From assembly GCA_900074725.1 (NCBI GenBank), contig LT598460.1:625502-689501 (forward strand): DNA of 64,000 bases, read 5' to 3'. Shown piece after piece: positions 22,301 to 31,220 of this stretch. The notes below the pieces were generated by a model, which ran no database searches, was not told the origin of the DNA, and saw only the letters and a list, made by a program, of their open reading frames with translations. The stretch is from Lachancea dasiensis (lineage: Eukaryota > Ascomycota > Saccharomycetes > Saccharomycetales > Saccharomycetaceae). The position numbers were made by a program, and so were the translations under genes. Position 1 is the stretch's first letter, and every line of letters begins with the position of its first letter.

Positions 22301-23845
22301 GGCGATGTCGGTTACGGCTTGAACGTTGAACAAAGGAAAAAGCTATCTATTGGTGTCGAACTAGCTGCAAAGCCGGATCTCCTCCTATTTCTTGATGAGC
22401 CCACCTCGGGTTTGGACTCACAGTCGTCCTGGGCTATTGTTCAACTGTTAAGGAAACTGGCAGAAGCAGGACAATCTATATTGTGCACAATCCATCAACC
22501 TTCAGCTACCTTGTTCGAACAGTTCGATAGACTGCTTTTATTGAAGAAAGGCGGACAAACAGTTTACTTTGGACCAGTTGGCAAAAACTCTCAGAATTTG
22601 CTCGAATACTTTCAGGAGAATGGCGCTAGAAAATGTGAAAAATCTGAAAACCCAGCGGAGTATATTTTAGAAGCCATCGGTGCTGGAGCTACCGCCTCTG
22701 TGAAAGAAGATTGGCATGTTATTTGGAAAAATTCTCATCAACGGTCGAAGGCTGACAAAGAGTTGGACGACTTCTTGAAGAAGTTTAATAGCACGCAAAG
22801 CAACACTGAGGGAAATCAAATATCGAAGTACGCAACGTCCTACTCTTACCAGTTCAAAGTAGTTTATGCTAGAAATGCAGCGGTATTTTGGAGAGATGTC
22901 AATTATTTGATGGCTAAACTTATGCTGCATCTGTGTGCCGGGCTTTTCATTGGTTTCACATTTTATAACGTTGGTACTAGTTATGCGGGCTTGCAAAATG
23001 CCATGTTTGCAGCCTTCATGGCTTTGATTATTTCGGCCCCCGCCATGAACCAAATTCAGGCTCGTGCCATTGCCTCTCGTGAACTCTTCGAAGTAAGGGA
23101 ATCCAAATCGAATACCTTTCACTGGATGTTTCTCGTCCTTTCACAATACCTATGTGAATTACCTTACCAACTTGTGTTTTCTACTGTATTTTTTGTTGGT
23201 TTTTACTTTCCCTTGAGAGTTCACTACGAGGCCCGTTACGCAGGAGTGTTCTTTTTGAATTATTGTATTATGTTCCAGCTCTACTTTGTTGGCCTTGGTT
23301 TGATGCTTCTTTACGCTGCTCCTAACTTAGCCTCTGCTGGTGTGATGTTGAGCTTGAGTTTGTCGTTTCTAATTTCCTTTTGTGGCGTTGTTCAACCTGC
23401 AAGTTTGATGCCTGGCTTTTGGACGTTCATGTGGAAAGCGTCGCCCTACACGTATTTTGTTCAAAATACGGTTGGAATTGTCCTCCACGACAAGCCTGTC
23501 ATCTGCAGAGCTAAAGAAATGTCATATTTGAACCCTCCATCTGGTCAAACCTGTGGGGAGTTCCTCAAAGATTTCTTGGCAATGGCGACGGGGTACGTCG
23601 AAAACCCTAATGCTACTGAAAATTGTGGCTATTGTCTGTTCACAGTAGGCGACGATTATCTCAACCAAATAAGCTCCAGCTACAGCCATATCTGGCGCAA
23701 TTTTGGTTTCTTCTGGGTGTACATTTGCTTCAATATTGTGGGCATGGTCGCACTTTATTATATTTTCCATGTCAGCAGCTTTTCCCTGAAGGATACCAGA
23801 GTGGGAAAGACAATAATGGGGAAGCTTAAAGCCGAAGAAAAGTAA
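19325..23845 (+). CDS. SNQ2: Snq2: multidrug efflux ABC transporter (PDR/ABCG type)
   Basis: 1506-residue full-size transporter with the reverse PDR layout NBD1-TMD1-NBD2-TMD2 at the plasma membrane. NBD1 has the degenerate Walker A GRPGAGCSS (Cys for Lys) and the intact signature VSGGERKRVS. NBD2 has a good Walker A GESGAGKTT but the degenerate signature LNVEQRKKLS. This asymmetry is typical of the family. Identity to S. cerevisiae Snq2 (1501 aa) is strong throughout, for instance the QEQGIHLRKAG region, which sets it apart from Pdr5 and Pdr12. The frame is open seven codons upstream but starts with TTG; the ATG at 19325 is used. Confidence 0.96.
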   Translation: MTHSDSFGSSSGKSVEDAAYGGEDQLAEGQHDRRNPVQGADHSFRRTDSSRDDAQAPLDQLTRLKTNHSTSGQSVLDPETVSRVATLARTLSNHRARDGSLEVDTENFDAEQIIRSFVCDSKEQGIHLRKAGIIAENFTVVGQDCSSAEGQTFEDILLLPRTIFRGIRAAKNAKTRDIVREANMLARPGEMILVLGRPGAGCSSFLKTIAGETTKFKEIHGSISYDGIPQAEMMRKYKTDVVYNGEIDVHFPHLTVQQTLDFALACTTPKVRVNGISRSEYIATMRELYATIFGLRHTYNTKVGNDFVRGVSGGERKRVSIAEALAARGSIYCWDNATRGLDASTALEFAQALRLMTNLQKSVALVTIYQASENIFDCFDRVTLLYDGRQIYFGDVDNAEKYFEKLGYLRPARQSTPEFLTALTDPKGLHEFVPGMENKAPRTAEEFEQRWRDSSEFQSLLREVETYKNEITADHTKELYDKSLSQEKSSMTRSKSAYTVSFLEQVRLCTQRGFQRIYGDKAFTVTNIIASIIQGLVTGSLYYSLPSGVSGAFSRGGVFYFAILYTSLMGLAKISLDSRPIVEKHKTYSLYHPAAEAFASSVSEFPFRFISQTCFYILIFFLSGMTREAGRFFTSFLFLIICAESINALFDLITAMSSSVSQANSIAGTTLMALVLYSTYMIQLAEMHPWFKWISYAIPIRYTFESMLNSEFHGRKMDCTGNVIPVGSSYSDISSRNQVCAFSGSRPGQSYVVGDDYLSTKFEYKYTHTWRNLGILFAFVVFYLFAKCIITELRPSSSGGGDTLVFKKGAKRLRSQPDEENGEKSLTMPEAKKNVERGSLASSSDSSNFFEGLKSEGAFLWKNVSYTIPYKGSTRKLLDDVSGYCVPGTLTALMGESGAGKTTLLNTLAQRNVGIITGDMLVNGNPIDASFERRTGYVQQQDVHVKEMTVRESLQFSARLRRPQSVPDAEKLEYVERIIEVLDMEEYAEALVGDVGYGLNVEQRKKLSIGVELAAKPDLLLFLDEPTSGLDSQSSWAIVQLLRKLAEAGQSILCTIHQPSATLFEQFDRLLLLKKGGQTVYFGPVGKNSQNLLEYFQENGARKCEKSENPAEYILEAIGAGATASVKEDWHVIWKNSHQRSKADKELDDFLKKFNSTQSNTEGNQISKYATSYSYQFKVVYARNAAVFWRDVNYLMAKLMLHLCAGLFIGFTFYNVGTSYAGLQNAMFAAFMALIISAPAMNQIQARAIASRELFEVRESKSNTFHWMFLVLSQYLCELPYQLVFSTVFFVGFYFPLRVHYEARYAGVFFLNYCIMFQLYFVGLGLMLLYAAPNLASAGVMLSLSLSFLISFCGVVQPASLMPGFWTFMWKASPYTYFVQNTVGIVLHDKPVICRAKEMSYLNPPSGQTCGEFLKDFLAMATGYVENPNATENCGYCLFTVGDDYLNQISSSYSHIWRNFGFFWVYICFNIVGMVALYYIFHVSSFSLKDTRVGKTIMGKLKAEEK

Positions 23846-24052
23846 TACTATTAAGATAGTTCATGAGCTATATATGATTTTTTAATATTTGTTGATGGTA
23901 TAAGGATAGTAGCGGCGTGATGATGCGTGAGAGTTGACTTGTAGAAAAATTATTGTTTTTTAAAGACATTGCACCCTTTCAGACTAAGATATATTAAGGG
24001 ATCACTACTCCTCGGCAGAGATCCAGACAGACACAAGAAATCGAATTGGAGA

Positions 24053-24607
24053 ATGTCAAGTTCTACAATCAACTACGTGAGAGGTAACTGCCTCCAACAG
24101 ACTATCCTGCACCCCCGTATTCTTATTCACTCTTGCAATTGCAATGGATCATGGGGTGGCGGCATAGCATACCAATTAGCGGTGAAGTACCCTCGGGCTG
24201 AGAAAGATTACGTCGAGCTTTGCAATAGGTTTGGAAATAGCCTTTTGGGCAAGTTTGTCTTGATTCCCAGTTACACAGACGCTAACTTGCTTATTGGTTG
24301 TTTATTCACAGCATCGTTCGGCGGACCCAACCAGGGTTCTGAACGCATATTAGATTTCACAGGACGGGCCCTCACAGATATGAAAACGAAGTTAACTGTT
24401 GAAGAGATTCCCGACCCGAGCGAGCTAGATCACTTCTCTAGTCAATATATAAATGCTTTCAAGAGTCATTCGCGCATTCCTCTGCAAGACTACAAGTTAG
24501 AGTTGCCCCAAATAAACAGCGGCATTTTTGGTGTTCCATGGCCAGAAACTGAAAGATTGCTTAAAAAGCAGAAATCCATGTCCTTTACCGTCTACGTGCT
24601 TGACTGA
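24053..24607 (+). CDS. POA1: Poa1: ADP-ribose 1''-phosphate phosphatase
   Basis: 184-residue macrodomain phosphatase (S. cerevisiae Poa1, 177 aa) that removes the 1''-phosphate from Appr1p, a by-product of tRNA splicing. Shared blocks are ILIHSCNCNGSWGGGIAYQL (ADP-ribose binding) and LELPQINSGIFGVPWPETER. The ATG at 24053 gives the family N-terminus (MSSSTINYVRGN). The frame continues upstream but only to a TTG. It is convergent with CHS3, the YBR022W-YBR023C pair. Confidence 0.95.
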   Translation: MSSSTINYVRGNCLQQTILHPRILIHSCNCNGSWGGGIAYQLAVKYPRAEKDYVELCNRFGNSLLGKFVLIPSYTDANLLIGCLFTASFGGPNQGSERILDFTGRALTDMKTKLTVEEIPDPSELDHFSSQYINAFKSHSRIPLQDYKLELPQINSGIFGVPWPETERLLKKQKSMSFTVYVLD

Positions 24608-24775
24608 AAAAAGATATTCGAATGAAGATGAGCTATAATGCCCTCTTAAAGTTTATACTTAAATGCAAATTCTTAAAATACGATAGGGTGTATGATACCG
24701 TTCAAGTGCTACGAGCTCGCTTTCAAACGTGTTCAGTTCTGGTACGGTGGGGCGGGCAAGTTTCCAGCGGGAAAT

Positions 24776-27700
24776 TTACGGCATCAGATCCAAGTTCAAA
24801 ATCGAACCGAGCCTTGAATGTTGGCCTTGGCCTTGGTCTTTTGACTTCAACCTCTCTTCCCTTTCGAACTCCCTCCAAGTTCTCATTCTGATTTTCGAGT
24901 GATCAAATTCTCCTACTTCTTCGTCATGAGCTTTCTTATTTTCACCGGCAATAGTTCTGGTATCACCCCAACTGAAGTCGTCAAATTTCCAAAATGCATA
25001 AACCGGCAATACGAAGTTCCATATTGGCAAAGCGATGATATAGATGACCATCCAGAGCAAGTATGACCACCTTGTGGCCGTGACCACGATCAAAAGACCT
25101 GGGAGACCTAAGATCACACCAAGCAATACTAATGTGATAATCGGAGTAGGATGTGAGACGATTGCAAAAATAATCACATATATGGTAAAACAAATGGCCA
25201 AGGGCAAGACCAAAGTACCGATCAATTCCATACCAATGACGAACTGCATAGAAAAACAGAAGCTACCACATAAATCCTTGATCAGAACAAGTTCCATCAA
25301 ATTATGAACTGTCGAATTGATCCATCTTCTCCTTTGTGATAAGAGAACCTTAAACTGATTAGGAACGACAGTTTTGCATGCAGCTTTGGATAAGAAGATT
25401 TGTTTACGCTTGGGAAACGTTTTCAACATCAGTGAGGACAAAAATCTGTCTTCACCCAACAATAGCAAATTCTTTTTATGTAGCGTCTGAGTATCATTAT
25501 CAGAGTACCTTTCAACAATATCTGGATTTGATAGAATGGGCACCCAATAGCCATCAGCACCTTTTGGGGCCTTAATCCTGTAAATTGAGAAACATCCTGG
25601 CAAACATGTCACACTTCCAAAGACAGTTTCAAAAGCTTTGGCCTGATGATGGGAGATGTAATACTCGAAAACTTGAATCCACGATACCCATGAGTCTCTT
25701 TTGTTGGCAATTTTGGTTTCACCACATAGTCCCATTATCTCAGGGTCTTTCACCATTTCTGCCGCCATATGCGTTAGAGAATCCGGGAAAACCTTCGTGT
25801 CAGCGTCGACCATCAGAACTAGCTCATAAAAGTCGGCCATCAGACCTGTTATTTGCCAAATGCTTTTTAGCAGGTGATATTCGAACACAGTCATTCTTTC
25901 TTCAAACGTAAGCCTTTGAAGAAAGGACATCAGTAAAACCTGAGAGTCACGCTTACCTCTATTTCCGGGTTTAACCGATCCCTGCTCATCTGGGGTACCA
26001 CACTTAACAATTACAATCATAGGAACTCTTTGCTGAAGATCAGGTTCTATAGTAGCATCATCATATTTGTAGAAGCCGCTATAAACTTTAGCCATGTTGT
26101 GTCTCTTAGACCCAGATGCAACGGCGACATATGAATGAGGTTCAACCTCTGCGGGGGGAATGACAAAATCTTCAACCATACTGAGTGCAATTTCTGGAGT
26201 AGTTAGGTCAGTTCCAGAGCCTTTGACCATACCATCGCAAACGACCATCAGTAGTTTATTCGAATTAGGGTAGTCCGTTGTAGAGAGAGAGTCCAAAGTT
26301 GTTCTAAGGCCGCTCTCATCTTCAGAGTAGCAGGTGACAAAACAAATAGTGTGGATTAGCGGGAAACCATTAGGCATAAAATCTACCGGAGGTTGAGCAA
26401 CGGCATCAGGGTGAATAATAGTTGCATCCAATGTATCCAGGTTGTTAACTGGAGAGGTCAGGTCGTTGGTGAAAGGCGATTGGAAAGGAGCACCAGATTG
26501 ATCCGAGTGGGGATTGTTGGATTTCAGGTACGACTGAGTAGTCATGGTGGTCATACCGCGGAACTTGTCTCCTGAATCGGAATTGTCATTGAGGAGCATC
26601 ATAGAATTACGCTTGATAAGGTCAAGTGTAGACATTCTACGGTGTCCTTTTGGTCTATTAGAGGGTTCAAAATTTTTGATTGGCCCTCTAGCATTAATAT
26701 TCTCTGACCAATCTTCAATATCCTGTGCGTGTTGATTCAAACTCTTGTTGCTGACGGTAGAAGCACCCTGCCGCCTCGCAACGACCCATCTATAGTAGCA
26801 TGAAATGAGAAATTTGAGGAGAACCACTGCTAGGATGAACACGAGAGATATATACAGTACCACTTGAGAGGCCAAACAACCGATGGTAGAAGAATCAATT
26901 TCGCCAACCCGGATAGTTTCGGACAAGCATCTGGCAACTTTTCTTTCAAATGAATCCGACAACACCAATGAGATATCATAGCCCTGAAGCTTGGAGTCCC
27001 TTAGCTGGTCAAACAATGGTGGGTAATCTAAATCAGTGGTTTGCAGCCAGTTCAAAAGGTCCAAGTCAAGCACATGCCCGTTGTAAACAACTAAATTTCT
27101 AGTGGAGTTTTGAATATCACCCCAGGTAAAGTATACGTCTGCAGCGACGTCAAGCGAATAGAAAGCATCACGCGCACTTTGCGAGGTGTGGCAAGCCCAA
27201 CCATCATAATATTCACTTTTGGTGAAATTAGGTTTCGTTGAGCCATCTTGTGCAACTACCTTACAGGGAAAATACCATGCAAGATTTCCGTCGTCATCAT
27301 GAGGAATAGTACAATTACTCTTAGGTTTGATGATACCCTTGCAATTACCGTTCACGTTTTGAAATAAAAACGAAGCGTCCATCCCTCCTGCGTTTATAGG
27401 CGGCCACAAAACGTTGGTGCCAGCATCAATACCCGCGGCTGCTGGATGAGATGAATGATCGAGCCCATAAGATTTACCATTGATAATCAAGTAACTGGCT
27501 GAAACCTCATTGTTTCGTAAACGGAGCACTTGGCTGCTGCAAACGGTCTTCGTGAAACCGAAAGTCAGATACGCGACAAATGTACCGGCATAAATGATGA
27601 CCGAAAGCAGGGCCATTTTTTCTCTCCAAGCAAACTGACGCTCTTTCTTGTCCATACCAAAAAGCGACAAGAGTGGTGCAGGAACCCAAAATGTGATGAC

Positions 27701-27997
27701 ATAGCAGTAAACTTTCCAAAACGAAAGATCTGATCTTTTTGATCTTGAAGGAGTGCTTTTGTGGCGATTCAAATTAAGATCTGCTAAAGGAATGGACTCC
27801 TGGACACGGACCTGTCCATTCCGGCGCTGTTCTTGGGTCTTTTGAGCATAATAGTGATGAGGATTGGACGGGTCTGTGAAATCATTTCTGTCACGTCTTA
27901 CTAGCGAGTCTCCTCTCTGTACTTTCGAATTGTTGCTGGTGCGAGACCGCAGCAATGATTCGTTGTCAAATGCATAGTAGTCATCATCCGCTGCCAT
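24776..27997 (-). CDS. CHS3: Chitin synthase III catalytic subunit Chs3
   Basis: 1073-residue class IV chitin synthase, the enzyme for most cell-wall chitin and the bud-neck ring. It is slightly shorter than S. cerevisiae Chs3 (1165 aa), chiefly in the low-complexity N-terminus. Visible are ESLLRSR near the start, N-terminal membrane segments after WREKMALLSVIIYAGTFVAYL, the GT2 catalytic region with LVMVDADTKV, EDRFLSSLML and QRRRW (about residues 886-890), and several C-terminal membrane spans. In S. cerevisiae its export from the Golgi needs exomer and Chs4 activates it. It is convergent with POA1. Its 5' side faces PYD3 across 1.8 kb. Confidence 0.97.
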   Translation of the reverse strand: MAADDDYYAFDNESLLRSRTSNNSKVQRGDSLVRRDRNDFTDPSNPHHYYAQKTQEQRRNGQVRVQESIPLADLNLNRHKSTPSRSKRSDLSFWKVYCYVITFWVPAPLLSLFGMDKKERQFAWREKMALLSVIIYAGTFVAYLTFGFTKTVCSSQVLRLRNNEVSASYLIINGKSYGLDHSSHPAAAGIDAGTNVLWPPINAGGMDASFLFQNVNGNCKGIIKPKSNCTIPHDDDGNLAWYFPCKVVAQDGSTKPNFTKSEYYDGWACHTSQSARDAFYSLDVAADVYFTWGDIQNSTRNLVVYNGHVLDLDLLNWLQTTDLDYPPLFDQLRDSKLQGYDISLVLSDSFERKVARCLSETIRVGEIDSSTIGCLASQVVLYISLVFILAVVLLKFLISCYYRWVVARRQGASTVSNKSLNQHAQDIEDWSENINARGPIKNFEPSNRPKGHRRMSTLDLIKRNSMMLLNDNSDSGDKFRGMTTMTTQSYLKSNNPHSDQSGAPFQSPFTNDLTSPVNNLDTLDATIIHPDAVAQPPVDFMPNGFPLIHTICFVTCYSEDESGLRTTLDSLSTTDYPNSNKLLMVVCDGMVKGSGTDLTTPEIALSMVEDFVIPPAEVEPHSYVAVASGSKRHNMAKVYSGFYKYDDATIEPDLQQRVPMIVIVKCGTPDEQGSVKPGNRGKRDSQVLLMSFLQRLTFEERMTVFEYHLLKSIWQITGLMADFYELVLMVDADTKVFPDSLTHMAAEMVKDPEIMGLCGETKIANKRDSWVSWIQVFEYYISHHQAKAFETVFGSVTCLPGCFSIYRIKAPKGADGYWVPILSNPDIVERYSDNDTQTLHKKNLLLLGEDRFLSSLMLKTFPKRKQIFLSKAACKTVVPNQFKVLLSQRRRWINSTVHNLMELVLIKDLCGSFCFSMQFVIGMELIGTLVLPLAICFTIYVIIFAIVSHPTPIITLVLLGVILGLPGLLIVVTATRWSYLLWMVIYIIALPIWNFVLPVYAFWKFDDFSWGDTRTIAGENKKAHDEEVGEFDHSKIRMRTWREFEREERLKSKDQGQGQHSRLGSILNLDLMP

Positions 27998-29804
27998 CAG
28001 AAAAGAGCTTCAAGCGCTGGTGAAGGAGAGACGAATGAGACAACACACCTTCGATTGATCCCATATATATATTAAACCTGAGAATTTTTTTGGCGGCCCA
28101 ATATACCGCTATTTATATTTATATGTCAGACAAGGAAGAAGTGATCCTACTTTTGAGTTAAGAGGACAAACAAATGAACCAAGGGTTGCGCTATTCATCA
28201 TCTAGACAGTTTATGCAACGACTAGTATACTTCTGATAAATCAGATCTTACAGCTACCTTTTGAACTCTGTTTACTTGAGACATGATGTATAATCCTCGC
28301 TGACGAGAACTTGTTGGGTGGTGACATACTTTTGAAGTGAAGTGAAGTTTAGCACGCGCAATTTGGTGGTCAGCTTCATTATTCACCTTGTGAGCCAATT
28401 TAAGGTTCCCTCGAAGGACGAAATTAGATGCAGAAGACGAATGGATGAAGAAAAAAATCAGATCTCCTGAGGCTCAAATACTTCTTGTTAATCGTAGTAG
28501 CCCGGTGCCACTTGGCATCCAATAAACTTCTACACGTTCCATGATGTTACCTGCGTCAAAAAGGACGCTCTCGATGTGCGGCGAACGAACGGCGTTGAAC
28601 AAAATTAAGGGTTTCGTTTCGATAATATCACGGTGGGCTGACAATGCATCTGCTAACTCATGAACTGTGCATTGTTGCTATCCCGGAGGCTCGGCCTGAA
28701 AGTAAATTCTTACATGAGCATAATCACAACCATAACCCTCGTATATCAAAAAATATACCCATCCGGGTGTCCCTTTCAAAATGCAACCTTGCTAGATAAT
28801 ATATTTTGTAGCAGCGCTCTTTTAATGATCAATAAATTACCTATGAAACTCTCTCGTCATCTTGTGGGGGGTCATCATCGCCCATGGTCTGCATTTTCGT
28901 TTTCTTGACACCCAGAATATACCTTTCCCACGAAGCTGCAACCGTCACGAAGTATGCATCCGTTTTTGCCTATGCCTAATATCATTTTCCAGGGACTGAC
29001 TACTGTAGTAAAGCCATTATTAGAGACCGATCATGGGTAGGATTCTACCAGGTTCTGATCTCAGTGTTTGAATTTCTACGCAGAAAAAAAACCGATTATG
29101 TCGGTGAAACGAGACGAATGGCCACAATGGTCTTCGATAAGACAGATATAAGTTCCAATGAAGAGCGGTAAGCACCAGTGCTATAAGCCAGGAAACTAGA
29201 ATATCGCAATGGTCGAATGGGTTCTCCAGAGAGTCATTCGCGTCAGCCAAACATACTTCCACCGGTTCTTATATGGACTGTAGTGGGCCCACTAATATTC
29301 TCTGTCGCGATCAAATTACTCATGAAAGAACAAACAGATTGATGGAGCTACTAATCAGATATCCACACCCGACCCCAGAACGGAAACGTAGATCTGACAC
29401 CGAAGACATCTCGGCCCATGTTTCCCTCGAAAATAAGCGGTAGTAGCCTTCACGCTAGGTTCGGCGGTCGGCATACCCAATTAACAGTATGGCTAATCAT
29501 ATTATACAGTAGTGGAAAGCTCTAGATTCTCGGTGTTTATCCATTGGAATTATCCGAGCCAGTCCCGAGTCCGTATGCTTTAGGCATATCGGCCCGATCT
29601 ATGTTTTCTTATCATTCGCAGGATCTTATCTTATCACACGGGCATCAGGACAGCACAGACTAACCCGATCAGCGGCGGACGTGGTGAATGGTCGGTATAA
29701 GATCAGCATTATTTGAGAAGTAAGAGCGTATTCGCAATTTTTGATGGTTGTTGCTCATATTTTCACCCTTCCAACTTAGGCAAGCCCACTTTAACTCAAT
29801 ACAT
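27998..29804. other. CHS3-PYD3 divergent intergenic region
   Basis: 1.8 kb without a credible gene; the few open frames lack ATG starts. Near PYD3 it holds a GATA-factor site cluster (29608-29635) and a short upstream open frame (29744-29779). I see nothing else specific. Confidence 0.6.
29608..29635. promoter_or_regulatory. Cluster of three GATA-factor sites upstream of PYD3
   Basis: CTTATC (GATAAG on the other strand) occurs at 29608-29613, 29625-29630 and 29630-29635, about 170-200 bp before the PYD3 ATG. Gln3/Gat1-type factors bind such sites, so nitrogen catabolite control is likely. Confidence 0.6.
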
Positions 29805-31166
29805 ATGTCACAAAATACAGCTACTCAGACCACAACATTGCCAACTTCAGGCACGCTGAACATTCCGGCGGTGGCCCCACTACAAATCAGCCCAGGAAGA
29901 CTAAACCAAACCATTTTGGAAACTGGTACGACTTATGGAGGAGTCGCCAGATGGGGTGACCTACCTCACGAGTTTGGTATGCGGAGGTTGGCTGGCACAG
30001 CAGAAGATGGAGCTATGAGGGACTGGTTCATTCAAGAATGCAAATCTCTAGGTTGTCGGATCAAAATCGACCAAATTGGTAATATTTTTGCCATATTTCC
30101 CGGGAAAAATGGCGGTAAACCTACCGCTACAGGTTCTCATCTGGACACACAGCCCGAAGCGGGGAAATACGATGGTATCTTGGGTGTCTTGGCCGGGTTA
30201 GAGGTTCTGCGGACTTTCAAGGACAACAACTACGTACCTCATTTCGACGTCTGCGTCGTTGTTTGGTTCAATGAGGAAGGTGCTCGATTTGCCCGTTCCT
30301 GTACTGGGTCAAGTGTCTGGTCCCACGATCTATCGCTGAAAGAGGCTTACGAGCTTATGTCAATTGGCGAGAGTGAGCCAGAGTCTGTTTTCGAGTCATT
30401 GAGCAAGATCAATTACATCGGCGATGTCCCAGCATCCTACAAAGAAAACGAGATCGACGCCCATTTTGAACTTCACATTGAACAAGGTCCCATTCTGGAG
30501 GATGAGCAGAAATCAATTGGTGTCGTAACTGGTGTCCAAGCTTACAAATGGGAGAAGATCACAGTGTCCGGCGAAGGGGCGCACGCTGGTACAACCCCCT
30601 GGAGATGCAGAAAAGACGCTCTCTTGGCCTCGGCTAAGATGATTGTCGCTGCTTCTGAAATTCTTGAAAAACATCAAGGGCTCCTAACCTGTGGTGTGAT
30701 TGACGCCAAGCCTTACTCCGTGAACATTATTCCTGGAGAAGTGTCATTCACGCTCGACTCTAGGCACCCTTCTGATGAAGTATTAGGAAAAGCTCATGCC
30801 GAAGTCTACAAAGAATTTGACAGAATTGTTAAACAAAATGTGTCGGGTCCTTTGTCTTATACCAGCGAGACTCTTCAAGTTTCTCCTGCCGTCAAATTTA
30901 ACGAAACTTGCATTGAATGCGTGTCAAGATCAGCACTTGCACAATTTCCTTCCCACAAAGTTCGTCAACTTTGGTCAGGGGCAGGCCATGATTCTTGCCA
31001 AACAGCACCACATGCACCTACCTCGATGATCTTCATTCCATCTAAAGATGGGCTTTCTCATAATTATTATGAATATTCCTCCCCGGAGGAGGTAGAGAAT
31101 GGATTTAAAGTTTTACTTCACGCTATTATCAACTACGATAACTACAGGTCCACAAGAGGACACTGA
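29805..31166 (+). CDS. PYD3: Pyd3: beta-ureidopropionase (beta-alanine synthase)
   Basis: 453-residue M20-family zinc amidohydrolase that cleaves N-carbamoyl-beta-alanine to beta-alanine, CO2 and ammonia, the last step of reductive uracil breakdown. It closely matches the Lachancea kluyveri enzyme. The di-zinc ligands are in register: H112 (TGSHLDTQ), D123 (GKYDG), E158 (NEEGARF), H224 (HFELHIEQGP) and H395 (SGAGHDSCQ). S. cerevisiae has no such gene. The ATG at 29805 matches the family start; the frame upstream begins only at TTG. It is convergent with CHS2, 54 bp between stops. Nitrogen regulation is suggested by upstream GATA sites. Confidence 0.96.
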   Translation: MSQNTATQTTTLPTSGTLNIPAVAPLQISPGRLNQTILETGTTYGGVARWGDLPHEFGMRRLAGTAEDGAMRDWFIQECKSLGCRIKIDQIGNIFAIFPGKNGGKPTATGSHLDTQPEAGKYDGILGVLAGLEVLRTFKDNNYVPHFDVCVVVWFNEEGARFARSCTGSSVWSHDLSLKEAYELMSIGESEPESVFESLSKINYIGDVPASYKENEIDAHFELHIEQGPILEDEQKSIGVVTGVQAYKWEKITVSGEGAHAGTTPWRCRKDALLASAKMIVAASEILEKHQGLLTCGVIDAKPYSVNIIPGEVSFTLDSRHPSDEVLGKAHAEVYKEFDRIVKQNVSGPLSYTSETLQVSPAVKFNETCIECVSRSALAQFPSHKVRQLWSGAGHDSCQTAPHAPTSMIFIPSKDGLSHNYYEYSSPEEVENGFKVLLHAIINYDNYRSTRGH

Positions 31167-31220
31167 TAGCGGTATTTATAATTTGTTTGTGAGCTTATAA
31201 TAATGACAATAATAATAGAG

